Notes under the pieces: generated by a model
What the model saw: the letters and a program-made list of their open reading frames with translations, nothing else
Database searches by the model: none
Told to the model about the DNA's origin: nothing
NCBI GenBank assembly: GCA_903907185.1
Contig: CAIVND010000256.1
Location: 1-10,936, forward strand
DNA: 10,936 nt
Direction of reading: 5' to 3'
Source: an uncultured Acidimicrobiaceae bacterium
GTDB taxonomy: Bacteria > Actinomycetota > Acidimicrobiia > Acidimicrobiales > Bog-793
In this document: one piece after another, positions 1 to 9,225 of the stretch
How positions within the stretch are numbered: position 1 is the first letter of the stretch
Layout: every line of letters starts with the position of its first letter
Translations under genes and position numbers: made by a program

Positions 1-642
1 CGGATCGAGATCATCCGCGATCTTCGTCTCGGTGAGTTTGATGTGCTTGTTGGTATCAATCTTCTCCGTGAGGGCCTCGACCTCCCCGAGGTCTCATTGG
101 TTGCAATCCTTGATGCAGACAAGGAGGGTTTTCTGCGTTCTGCCACCTCACTGATCCAGACAATGGGACGGGCAGCTCGAAACTCAGCTGGGCGGGTGAT
201 CCTTTACGCCGATGTGATTACCGACTCGATGCGCAAGGCGATCGCTGTCACCGAGGAGCGTCGAGCCCGACAGCAGATCTACAACCAAGAGCATGGAATC
301 GACCCACAGACAATCAAGAAGGCGGTGACCGATCTTGTCGCCCAGTTTCGATCGGCCTCTGGTTCGGGTGACCTTATTGCCGAGAGTGCTGGCGCACCGT
401 TACCTCGTGGTTCCAAGTCCCGCACGGATCGATCTCGCCGGGCGGGGCAGAAGATTGCCGAGACGATCGGCGCAACGATCCCCGAGAACGCTGGGGAGCT
501 GCCGCGCGAAGAGTTGACCCGACTGGTGGCAGCGCTCGAGGCTGAGATGCATAAGGCTGCGACCGATCTCCGGTTTGAGTATGCAGCGAGGCTGCGCGAT
601 GAGGTCAAATCTTTGAAGCGTGAACTGCGAGAGGTTGGCTAG
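1..642 (+). CDS. uvrB: UvrABC excision nuclease subunit UvrB, C-terminal part
   Basis: This is the 3' end of uvrB; the reading frame is open at the left edge, so the first 213 visible codons are only the C-terminal third of a protein usually about 660-700 residues long. UvrB is the DNA-damage-verifying helicase-like subunit of nucleotide excision repair: UvrA loads it on the lesion and it then recruits UvrC. The visible part begins in helicase domain 2 with the characteristic VGINLLREGLDLPEV block and DADKEGFLRS, followed by motif VI (QTMGRAARN, 157-183). After a charged linker, the C-terminal UVR domain (about 511-633; LEAEMHKAA, EYAARLRDEV) is intact; in this family it contacts UvrC, whose own UVR domain is also seen in this window. 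An internal GTG at 43 is not the start, because conserved sequence continues upstream. uvrA begins 20 bp after the stop, suggesting one transcript. Confidence 0.97.
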   Translation, partial: RIEIIRDLRLGEFDVLVGINLLREGLDLPEVSLVAILDADKEGFLRSATSLIQTMGRAARNSAGRVILYADVITDSMRKAIAVTEERRARQQIYNQEHGIDPQTIKKAVTDLVAQFRSASGSGDLIAESAGAPLPRGSKSRTDRSRRAGQKIAETIGATIPENAGELPREELTRLVAALEAEMHKAATDLRFEYAARLRDEVKSLKRELREVG

Positions 643-650
643 TTCGCAGT

Positions 651-656
651 TAGGCT
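651..656 (+). promoter_or_regulatory. Possible -10 box for a leaderless uvrA transcript
   Basis: TAGGCT fits the TANNNT pattern of actinobacterial -10 boxes and ends 6 nt before the uvrA GTG, the spacing expected if transcription begins at the start codon. It sits in a 20-bp gap with no good Shine-Dalgarno. No convincing -35 is visible at 17-18 bp, and uvrA could simply be read through from uvrB, so this is weak. Confidence 0.25.
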
Positions 657-662
657 CGTCCC

Positions 663-3486
<2,824 letters not shown>

Positions 3487-3488
<2 letters not shown>

Positions 3489-3491
3489 GAG
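3487..3491 (+). promoter_or_regulatory. Ribosome binding site for the SDR gene
   Basis: AGGAG overlaps the last two bases of the uvrA stop codon and lies 10 nt before the ATG at 3502. A second purine-rich stretch (GGTGGGGG, 3494-3501) abuts the start. The overlap with the uvrA stop suggests translation in the same transcript as uvrA. Confidence 0.6.
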
Positions 3492-3501
3492 TTGGTGGGG
3501 G

Positions 3502-4257
3502 ATGGATCTTGAACTGGCAGGAAAGTGCGCACTGATCACCGGTGGCAGTCGCGGTATTGGTAAGGCTGTTGCGATGTCACTCGCACACGAGGGCGCGGAG
3601 ATCGCCATCGCTGCGAGAGACCGTGATCGCCTGGACGCGACGGCCAAAGAGATCGCTGAAGCAACCGGCGTCACCGTCAAGGGATTCGTCGTCGACACCG
3701 GTGATGAGCAGTCGGTAATGGCACTTGTCCGAGATGTCATCGGTGAGTTTGGACACATCGACATCCTGGTAAACGGAGCGGCAAAGCCTGGTGGTCAGGG
3801 GACTCCTCCAACCTACGACCAGGTGACTACCGAACTCTTCTTCGAAGATATGAACGTCAAGGTAATGGGCTATCTTCGCTGCGCCCAGCAGGTCGCTCCG
3901 CACATGATTAACCGAGGTTGGGGACGGATCATCAACATCAGTGGCCTCGCAGCTCGCCAAGCTGGCACGGTCATTGGATCGGTGCGTAACGTTGCAGTCT
4001 CGGCGATGACCAAGAACCTTGCTGATGCGCTCGGGCCGTACGGAATCAATGTCACCGTGGTGCACCCCGGACTGACGGCGACGGAGGCGACTTCGCCCGA
4101 GGCACTCGCTCGGCCAGCGACAAACGTAGTCGGACACATGATCACCGCAGAAGAGGTCGCAAACGTGGTGACCTTTCTCGCCTCGCCAAAGAGTTCGTCG
4201 ATGACCGGTGATCCCGTCGTCGTCGGTGGTGGTGTTCCCCGGGCGATCTACTACTGA
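3502..4257 (+). CDS. SDR-fold protein lacking the YxxxK catalytic residues
   Basis: The 251-residue product has the length and fold signature of a classical short-chain dehydrogenase/reductase. A dinucleotide-binding motif TGGSRGIG (residues 13-20) opens a Rossmann fold, an NNAG-like motif appears as NGAA from residue 91, and the central Ser is in INISG (S147). However, the expected YxxxK is not there: aligning on the following AxxAMTKNLA helix and the GINVTVVHPG strand puts Gly159 at the Tyr position and Asn163 at the Lys position. Cofactor binding looks retained, but ordinary SDR proton-relay chemistry should not work. The protein may be a non-catalytic binder or use another mechanism; I recall similar variants in other actinobacteria but cannot verify it here. 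Substrate and pathway are unknown. It lies 13 bp after uvrA, probably in the same transcript, with no evident link to DNA repair. Confidence 0.9.
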   Translation: MDLELAGKCALITGGSRGIGKAVAMSLAHEGAEIAIAARDRDRLDATAKEIAEATGVTVKGFVVDTGDEQSVMALVRDVIGEFGHIDILVNGAAKPGGQGTPPTYDQVTTELFFEDMNVKVMGYLRCAQQVAPHMINRGWGRIINISGLAARQAGTVIGSVRNVAVSAMTKNLADALGPYGINVTVVHPGLTATEATSPEALARPATNVVGHMITAEEVANVVTFLASPKSSSMTGDPVVVGGGVPRAIYY

Positions 4258-4263
4258 TCGAAT

Positions 4264-4319
4264 CGGACCCAGCTGGCGCCAGCGAACCGCTCCGCCGTAA
4301 TGGGCGGTCCGTAGCCAGC
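4264..4319 (+). terminator. Structured inverted-repeat region, possible terminator
   Basis: Starting 6 bp after the SDR stop, several complementary arms overlap. CGGACC (4264-4269) pairs with GGTCCG (4306-4311). GCTGGC (4272-4277) can pair with GCCAGC at 4278-4283, forming a perfect 12-bp palindrome, or with a second GCCAGC at 4314-4319. CCGCC (4292-4296) pairs with GGCGG (4303-4307) around a 6-nt loop. No T-run follows, so a canonical intrinsic terminator is not shown, although actinobacterial terminators often lack one. The position between the SDR gene and uvrC favours termination. Confidence 0.4.
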
Positions 4320-4402
4320 AGGGATCTCGATCACTGACGGTCACTTCTGCTTGCAACTCGGCCGATCTTTACGGGAGATGTCACGCGTTGCTCTCAAGGG
4401 CA

Positions 4403-4408
4403 TACCGT
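4403..4408 (+). promoter_or_regulatory. Possible -10 box for a leaderless uvrC transcript
   Basis: TACCGT matches TANNNT and ends 7 nt before the uvrC GTG, so transcription could begin at the start codon. The nearby AGGAG (4409-4413) is only 2 nt from the GTG, too close for a normal ribosome site, which makes a leaderless start attractive. The -35 region at 17 bp (GTCACG) is poor. Confidence 0.3.
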
Positions 4409-4415
4409 AGGAGAC

Positions 4416-6401
4416 GTGTTTCCCCGTCCTGACAACATCCCCGACCGACCGGGTTCCTATCAGTTCAAAGACGCCGACGGTCGAGTGATCTATGTCGGAA
4501 AGGCAAAGAGCCTTCGTTCACGCCTTTCGAACTATTTCGTGAGTCCTACGTTGCTACATCCTCGTACGGCACAGCTGATGGAACGGGCTTGTTCGGTTGA
4601 GTGGATTCAGGTTGGAACTGACGTCGAGGCGATCATGTTGGAGTACAACCTGATCAAGATCCACCGACCGCACTTCAACGTTCGACTGATCGATGACAAG
4701 TCCTATCCTTGGCTTGCGGTCACCGTTGATGAGAAGTTTCCTCGGGCGATGGTTACGCGCGGAACCCGCCACCGCGGTACGCGCTACTTTGGCCCCTACG
4801 CCCAGGCCTATGCACTGCGCGAGACTCTTGATCTTCTGCTTCGCACCTTCCCACTTCGGACGTGTACCGACACGAAGTATCGCCGCCATGAGCGTCTCGG
4901 TCGACCGTGTCTTCTCTTTCACATCGAGCGGTGTAGTGGACCCTGCGTTGGCGAGGTCTCCGTTGAGCAGTACAAGACCTATGTCAACGGGATCATGAAC
5001 TTCATGGACGGTGATACCAAGACCATCATCGATCGTCTTCACGAATCGATGCAGGCCGCCTCTGTCGCACAGGAGTACGAATTGGCGGCACGCCTGCGCG
5101 ATCAACTGGAGTCAGTACAAAGTGCGAGTCAGCGTCAAGAGATGGTCTCGTTCGCTGAAGATGATCTTGACGTTATCGGCATCGCTGAGGATGAACTTGA
5201 GGCAGCGGTGCAGGTGCTGCATGTTCGACACGGCCGAGTCGTTGGGCGAAATGGCTTCATCTTGGAGAAGGTTGAGCCAATGGCTCCAGACGAGTTTGTT
5301 GGTCGTGTCCTTGAGACGAACTATGGCGAGACACCATTAGAGATCGCGAAGGAGATTCTTGTTGATCAAGTTCCCGTTGATCAACAGATCTATGAGGAGT
5401 GGCTAAGCGAGCGCCGAGAGCGGCGGGTGAGAATCCGAGCGCCTCAACGCGGCCGTAAACGGCGGCTCCTTGAAATGGCCCAACAAAATGCTACTGAGCA
5501 GCTCAACCGTCACCGAACACGCCGCGCCAGCGACCTCACCTCTCGCGCGCTCGCCCTTGATCAGTTGAAGGATTACCTCGGCCTGAGGAGCTCACCACTG
5601 CGGATCGAGTGTTATGACATGAGTCACCTTCAAGGGACCAACTATGTCGGTTCGATGGTCGTGATGGAAGATGGCCTCCTGAAGCGCAGTGACTATCGAC
5701 GATTCAAGGTCTCGACGGTTGCAGGCAACGACGATTATGGCGCGATGCGCGAGGTGCTGATGCGTCGTCTCGCTCGCATCGATGATCCGGTTCTGCCCAA
5801 CAAAGAGGGAAGGCCAACACGATTCTCCTATCCACCCCAGCTCCTCCTCCTCGACGGAGGCAAGGGACAGCTTGGCGTCGGTGAGGCGGTGCTCGCGGAG
5901 TTGGGACTGAGCGATCGCCTTGAGCTCGCCTCCTTGGCGAAGCAGTTTGAGGAGGTCTATGTACCTGGACGATCTGAACCGATCCGCATTCCCCGCGATA
6001 GCGATGCAATCTATCTTCTCCAACAGCTGCGGGATGAGGCACATCGTTTTGCGATCTCTTTTCATCGAGAGCTACGTGGAAAGAAGATGACCAAGGGAGC
6101 GCTCGACGACATCCCTGGACTTGGTCCACAGCGCAAAGAGCGGCTGCTCTCCGAACTCGGGAGCCTTGCGGCCATCCGTCGGGCAACAACCGCGGAGCTC
6201 AAAGCACTTGGCTGGATGCCCGACGCGCTCGCGGAGCGGATCCATGGACAGCTCCATCGAGGCAGTAGCCTCCGAGCGAACGTTGGTCACGAGGATATTG
6301 GGCAAGAGAGCCACAACGAACAGGCCGATATCCATCAGGCCGATAATCAACAGACCAGCGAGACAAGAGATGAACGCCCCGATATGACTAACGCACGATG
6401 A
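4416..6401 (+). CDS. uvrC: UvrABC excision nuclease subunit UvrC
   Basis: UvrC makes both incisions flanking a lesion bound by UvrB. The 661-residue product has the family's domains in order. The N-terminal GIY-YIG nuclease (about 10-95, PGSYQF and VIYVGKAK) makes the 3' cut. A four-cysteine set C150, C165, C173, C177 corresponds to the reported iron-sulphur ligands of E. coli UvrC. A UVR domain (about 203-235, EYELAARLRDQLE) binds UvrB. The RNase H-like nuclease for the 5' cut has D401 (DMSH), D439/D440 (GNDDYG), D480 (LDGGKGQL) and H543 (RDEAHRFAI), and a helix-hairpin-helix region covers about 564-612. A polar 46-residue tail (616-661), rich in Q, H, N, D and E, goes beyond the usual end. 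The GTG start is the only sensible one, as conserved sequence begins within 12 codons. The stop overlaps the next gene by 4 bp. Confidence 0.98.
   Translation: MFPRPDNIPDRPGSYQFKDADGRVIYVGKAKSLRSRLSNYFVSPTLLHPRTAQLMERACSVEWIQVGTDVEAIMLEYNLIKIHRPHFNVRLIDDKSYPWLAVTVDEKFPRAMVTRGTRHRGTRYFGPYAQAYALRETLDLLLRTFPLRTCTDTKYRRHERLGRPCLLFHIERCSGPCVGEVSVEQYKTYVNGIMNFMDGDTKTIIDRLHESMQAASVAQEYELAARLRDQLESVQSASQRQEMVSFAEDDLDVIGIAEDELEAAVQVLHVRHGRVVGRNGFILEKVEPMAPDEFVGRVLETNYGETPLEIAKEILVDQVPVDQQIYEEWLSERRERRVRIRAPQRGRKRRLLEMAQQNATEQLNRHRTRRASDLTSRALALDQLKDYLGLRSSPLRIECYDMSHLQGTNYVGSMVVMEDGLLKRSDYRRFKVSTVAGNDDYGAMREVLMRRLARIDDPVLPNKEGRPTRFSYPPQLLLLDGGKGQLGVGEAVLAELGLSDRLELASLAKQFEEVYVPGRSEPIRIPRDSDAIYLLQQLRDEAHRFAISFHRELRGKKMTKGALDDIPGLGPQRKERLLSELGSLAAIRRATTAELKALGWMPDALAERIHGQLHRGSSLRANVGHEDIGQESHNEQADIHQADNQQTSETRDERPDMTNAR
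6321..6345 (+). repeat. Short direct repeat in the uvrC tail
   Basis: CAGGCCGATA occurs at 6321-6330 and again at 6336-6345, exactly five codons apart, giving tandem QAD(I/N) units in the UvrC C-terminal tail. It is a small low-complexity expansion, not a mobile or CRISPR repeat. Confidence 0.6.
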
Positions 6402-7192
6402 GCATGGCTGATGACAACGTTCCTGATCTCGAGCGTGGAACTCCCGTTGAGTTTTCTGAGGCGATTTGGGATGAGAACGCAATGTGGTGGAGGGAGACAT
6501 TCACCAACGGGGCCGATGTTGAATACGCGCAGGAGATCACGCCCCTTGTTGCGAGCGCCTTCGATGGATGCCAATCGATTCTTGACATCGGGTGTGGTGA
6601 GGGTCAGATCGCTCGGCTCATCGCTGCTGCTCCGCACCATCCCTCGGTCACCGGCATCGACCCTTCGGGCGCGCAGTTAGCGAACGCGCGTGAGCGCTCA
6701 CCCGGCACGATCTCCTTTGTCCAAGGAGCGGGAGAAGATCTTCCCTTTCCCGATGCACACTTCGACGGAGTGATCTGCTGTCTAGCAATCGAACACTGTG
6801 CAGATGTCGACCAGGTCCTCGGCGAAGTTGCTCGGGTGCTCGCGGTTGGAGGGATCTTTCTTCTCCTGATTAATCATCCGCTGTACCAAGGGGTGGGGAG
6901 TGGCTTCGTCGATGACCAGATTCTCGGCGAGCATTACTGGCGGATAGGCCCCTACCTCACCGAGACCGTCTCAATGGAGGAGGTCGACAATGGCGTCAGC
7001 CTGCCCTTTGCTCACCGTCCGCTCTCGCGCTATCTCAATCCACTGGCAGAGCGAGACCTTCTGTTGGTGAAGATGTATGAACCGCCACCACTTCCCGCCT
7101 TTCTTGAGGGTTCGATCGATCCACTCCTTGAGAGCGCGATTCCTCGACTTCTCGGGTTGCGATTTGAACACCGCCCCCGACCTACAATCTGA
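6398..7192 (+). CDS. Class I SAM-dependent methyltransferase, substrate unknown
   Basis: The 264-residue product is a Methyltransf_11-type class I methyltransferase. Motif I (ILDIGCGEG, residues 61-69) binds S-adenosylmethionine; GIDPS at about 83-87 marks the end of the second strand with its acidic ribose ligand. GAGEDLPFPDAHFDGVICC and the helix EVARVLAVGGIFLLLINHP follow the usual order. The C-terminal third (HYWRIGPYL, HRPLSRYLNPL, EPPPLP) resembles small-molecule methyltransferases of the UbiE/UbiG type more than rRNA or DNA enzymes, but I cannot name the acceptor. The ATG at 6398 overlaps the uvrC stop (ATGA), implying translational coupling; a second ATG two codons on (6404) is also possible. 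No Shine-Dalgarno is visible. Its place between uvrC and rapZ does not by itself reveal a role in repair or in envelope regulation. Confidence 0.93.
   Translation: MSMADDNVPDLERGTPVEFSEAIWDENAMWWRETFTNGADVEYAQEITPLVASAFDGCQSILDIGCGEGQIARLIAAAPHHPSVTGIDPSGAQLANARERSPGTISFVQGAGEDLPFPDAHFDGVICCLAIEHCADVDQVLGEVARVLAVGGIFLLLINHPLYQGVGSGFVDDQILGEHYWRIGPYLTETVSMEEVDNGVSLPFAHRPLSRYLNPLAERDLLLVKMYEPPPLPAFLEGSIDPLLESAIPRLLGLRFEHRPRPTI
7183..7188 (+). promoter_or_regulatory. Candidate -10 box upstream of rapZ
   Basis: TACAAT differs by one base from the TATAAT consensus and lies at the very end of the methyltransferase gene, 65 bp before the rapZ start. The nearest -35-like sequences (TTGCGA, 7157-7162; TTGAAC, 7164-7169) are spaced 20 and 13 bp away, neither ideal. 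It may give rapZ-yvcK their own transcript. Confidence 0.4.
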
Positions 7193-7196
7193 GCAA

Positions 7197-7213
7197 CGCC
7201 TCTTGTGGAGGCG
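7197..7213 (+). other. Hairpin in the rapZ leader
   Basis: CGCCTC (7197-7202) and GAGGCG (7208-7213) form a perfect 6-bp stem around the loop TTGTG. It begins 4 bp after the methyltransferase stop and within the leader expected from the TACAAT box. There is no U-run, so it could be a weak terminator for the upstream unit or a stabilising 5' structure. Confidence 0.4.
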
Positions 7214-7240
7214 GCCCGGCTGCTTTCGCGATGCTAAAGG

Positions 7241-7245
7241 GGAGG
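7241..7245 (+). promoter_or_regulatory. Strong Shine-Dalgarno that fixes the rapZ start
   Basis: GGAGG, inside AAAGGGGAGGA, lies 8 nt before the GTG at 7254. This optimal site decides for that start over the ATG at 7077 in the same frame, which would add 59 unconserved residues inside the methyltransferase gene. Confidence 0.8.
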
Positions 7246-7253
7246 ACCCCGAA

Positions 7254-8108
7254 GTGATCGAATATCTTGTTGTCGCTGGCCTCTCGGGGGCTGGTCGATC
7301 AAGTGCTGCCGCAACGCTTGAGGACCTCGGCTGGTTTGTCATCGATAATCTGCCTACCTCGCTCATCGGCCGTGTTGCAGAGCTTGCCGGGCATCGCGAA
7401 TCCGAGCTTGACCGGCTGTGTTTTGTGACCGGTCGTGGTGGACCGGAGACGATGAGCGATCTTGTCTCGGTCGTTGCGGCGCTTCGTGCCTCCGGTGCAC
7501 GTGTGCGTCTGCTCTTTTTGGACTCCACCGACGAGGTGCTGGTCCGACGTTTTGAGGGCACTCGCCGCCGCCATCCGGTAGAGGCGCCTACCCTTCTCGA
7601 GGCGATCCGATCTGAACGTGACACGTTAGAGGAGGTGCGCCAGAGCGCCGACGTGGTCATCGACACCAGTGAGGTGAACGTCAACGAGCTTCGGAAGCGA
7701 CTCTCTGATCTATTCACCGATGAGGACTCCGGCGGAGCCATGGAGACGGCGGTGCTTTCTTTCGGGTTCAAACATGGACTCCCACTCGATGCTGACCTCG
7801 TCCTTGACTGTCGTTTCCTTCCTAACCCGTACTGGGTTGAGGAGCTGAGGCCCATGACTGGCCTCGATGAGCCCGTGCGGCGATATGTCCTCGAACAGGA
7901 CCAGTCGATTGAGTTCCTCGATCGAGTTTTTGATCTTTTGACCTTTTTGCTACCTGCTTACGCAAAAGAGGGAAAGTCCTATCTCTCGATCGCCATTGGC
8001 TGCACCGGTGGGCATCACCGATCGGTCGCGATCGCGGAGGAGTTGGCAAAGCGAATTGGTAGCTTGGGGTTCCACCCAGCGGTGCACCACCGCGATATTG
8101 AGCGCTGA
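7254..8108 (+). CDS. rapZ: RapZ family nucleotide-binding regulator (YvcJ/RapZ)
   Basis: RapZ/YvcJ proteins combine an N-terminal P-loop domain with a C-terminal domain. In E. coli RapZ senses glucosamine-6-phosphate and delivers the GlmZ small RNA for cleavage, controlling GlmS; outside enterobacteria the targets are less clear. From the GTG at 7254 the product has 284 residues, the usual size. It starts VIEYLVVAGLSGAGRSS, with the P-loop at residues 9-16 but Arg15 where the canonical Lys stands; from memory this Arg is common in actinobacterial homologues. The hallmark LEDLGWFVIDNLP follows (DNLP 31-34). The C-terminal domain ends with GCTGGHHRS (249-257), the most conserved block of the family. 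The gene is followed at once by yvcK, its usual partner, and together they suggest regulation of amino-sugar and peptidoglycan precursor supply. Confidence 0.95.
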   Translation: MIEYLVVAGLSGAGRSSAAATLEDLGWFVIDNLPTSLIGRVAELAGHRESELDRLCFVTGRGGPETMSDLVSVVAALRASGARVRLLFLDSTDEVLVRRFEGTRRRHPVEAPTLLEAIRSERDTLEEVRQSADVVIDTSEVNVNELRKRLSDLFTDEDSGGAMETAVLSFGFKHGLPLDADLVLDCRFLPNPYWVEELRPMTGLDEPVRRYVLEQDQSIEFLDRVFDLLTFLLPAYAKEGKSYLSIAIGCTGGHHRSVAIAEELAKRIGSLGFHPAVHHRDIER

Positions 8109-8144
8109 TTGCTTCGAAATGGAAAAGGCCGTACCTCCACCATC

Positions 8145-9047
8145 ATGAGCGCGATACAAGAGCAGCAACAGCGGTTTGCCAAGGGTCCCTCAGTCGTCGC
8201 GATTGGAGGAGGACACGGTCTCGCGAAAAGTCTGCTCGCGATCCGCCAGTTTGGACGAGAGGTCACCGCCATCGTCTCTGTCGCCGATGATGGTGGCTCA
8301 AGTGGGCGCCTCCGCGACGCATTCGGCATACCTGCGCCCGGTGACCTTCGAAAATGTCTCGACGCACTACTGCCTGGCCGGACGCCGCTCGGAGATGCCC
8401 TTGAACACCGCTTTGAGGCAGGCGAGCTCGAGGGTCATGCCTTTGGAAACCTGCTCCTCGCGGCATTGACGGTGACGACGGGAGATTTTGTCGCTGCGGT
8501 GATCGAGGCTGGACGACTCCTTGACACGGTTGGCACGGTACTTCCTGCGACCACGACTCCCGTGACGCTGTGTGCCTCTACCGCCTCTGCTGACCTCGTC
8601 GGTCAGGTACGGATTATGGCCACTGCAGGGATTTCGCATGTTTCGCTTGATCTTCCTGATGCGGTGGCACCCGATCAGGCGATCGCTGCCGTTGAGCGTG
8701 CCGAGATGATTGTCCTCGGTCCTGGTTCGCTCTACACCAGTGTGCTTGCGGCACTTGCGCCAAACAATCTCTGCCGTGCGGTGGAAGCCGCATCTGGCCG
8801 CAAGATCTACGTCTGCAACCTTCGACAGCAGATCCCCGAGACGTTGGGATACAACGTCGGTCGCCATCTTGACGCGATGATCGCCCACGGGATTCACCCA
8901 GATGTTGTTCTGGTCGACGAAAGCTCGATGGAGCTTGGTTCGATTCCGAGTGGAATCGAGGTCCATCGAGCACGGCTGATCGGCGCAAATCGTGCGGTTC
9001 ATGATGCCGATCTTCTCTCGTCCGCGTTAGGACAACTCGGCGTATGA
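8145..9047 (+). CDS. yvcK: YvcK/CuvA-type gluconeogenesis factor, UDP-sugar binding
   Basis: The product belongs to the CofD-like superfamily as a YvcK protein. Members bind UDP-GlcNAc, are needed for growth on gluconeogenic carbon sources in Bacillus, and affect cell-wall synthesis and shape (CuvA in mycobacteria). Numbered from the ATG at 8145 (300 residues), motifs are GGGHGL (21-26), ADDGGSSGRLR (47-57), PGDLR (65-69), GHAFGNL (97-103) and GPGSLYTS (192-199), all in family order. The start is uncertain. A TTG at 8109, directly after the rapZ TGA, would add 12 unconserved residues but allow tight coupling; the ATG at 8145 lies nearer the conserved PSVVAIGGG and has only a distant purine run (8121-8128). 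Neither has a good Shine-Dalgarno. rapZ-yvcK pairing is conserved widely; the usual third partner whiA does not follow. Confidence 0.94.
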   Translation: MSAIQEQQQRFAKGPSVVAIGGGHGLAKSLLAIRQFGREVTAIVSVADDGGSSGRLRDAFGIPAPGDLRKCLDALLPGRTPLGDALEHRFEAGELEGHAFGNLLLAALTVTTGDFVAAVIEAGRLLDTVGTVLPATTTPVTLCASTASADLVGQVRIMATAGISHVSLDLPDAVAPDQAIAAVERAEMIVLGPGSLYTSVLAALAPNNLCRAVEAASGRKIYVCNLRQQIPETLGYNVGRHLDAMIAHGIHPDVVLVDESSMELGSIPSGIEVHRARLIGANRAVHDADLLSSALGQLGV

Positions 9048-9225
9048 CGGATCGTATCGAACGGTGTTGCCCGTCACGGAATGTGTTATTCAGGCCTCTG
9101 AGCTGGGTTGACGGTACTGTGGTTGCGCTGTGTGCGTTTCTAGGCAAGATTGTCTCGACTGCAATGGGGCAGTGAGCCATGGGTAGGTATCTACCTGTGC
9201 AGAGACGTGTTCGGACGGTGACGGC
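9048..9225. other. Non-coding region before gap, probable promoter region
   Basis: These 178 bp separate yvcK from gap and show no coding similarity in any frame that I can recognise. TTGACG (9108-9113) is a good -35 match, but the sequence 17-18 bp further on (TGTGCG/GTGCGT) is a poor -10. An inverted repeat, AGGTA-TC-TACCT (9185-9196), lies about 30 bp before the gap ATG and could be an operator. No clear terminator hairpin for yvcK was found. A gap-pgk promoter here is likely on context but not precisely placed. Confidence 0.45.
9185..9196. repeat. Inverted repeat upstream of gap
   Basis: Two perfect 5-bp arms, AGGTA and TACCT, are separated by TC, 29 bp before the gap ATG. The position suits a repressor site or the RNA leader, but arms this short can occur by chance. 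Confidence 0.35.

Larger units (their letters stand above)
4258..4415. other. Intergenic region between the SDR gene and uvrC
   Basis: This 158-bp non-coding stretch contains the inverted repeats at 4264-4319, then about 80 bp without recognisable structure, then a TANNNT box just before uvrC. I see no tRNA and no good match to an actinobacterial SOS box of the form GAAC-N4-GTTC. It is the most likely place for a separate uvrC promoter. Confidence 0.6.

Noticed and set aside
43..45. GTG at 43 as the start of a short uvrB-like gene
   Set aside because: The frame continues upstream to the window edge with conserved UvrB sequence (RIEIIRDLRLGEFD), so the gene is cut by the window and not truncated.
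3577..4356. A 259-codon minus-strand open frame opposite the SDR gene
   Set aside because: It is fully antisense to a well-supported SDR-fold gene and has no recognisable protein family features.
4258..4415. An SOS/LexA box controlling uvrC or the neighbouring genes
   Set aside because: No GAAC-N4-GTTC-like palindrome is present here or in the gaps before uvrA or gap; the uvrB promoter lies outside the window.
7077..7253. An upstream in-frame ATG extending rapZ by 59 codons into the methyltransferase gene
   Set aside because: The extension is unlike any RapZ N-terminus, whereas the GTG at 7254 has an ideal GGAGG 8 nt upstream and begins right at the conserved P-loop strand.
6971..7855. A 294-codon minus-strand open frame, very rich in Ser and Arg
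   Set aside because: Its composition is the mirror of the + strand codon use in the methyltransferase and rapZ genes; no motif or ribosome site supports it.
9108..9136. TTGACG with a -10 at 17-18 bp as a confident gap promoter
   Set aside because: The -35 is good but the matching -10 positions (TGTGCG/GTGCGT) are poor, so I describe the region only as a probable promoter.
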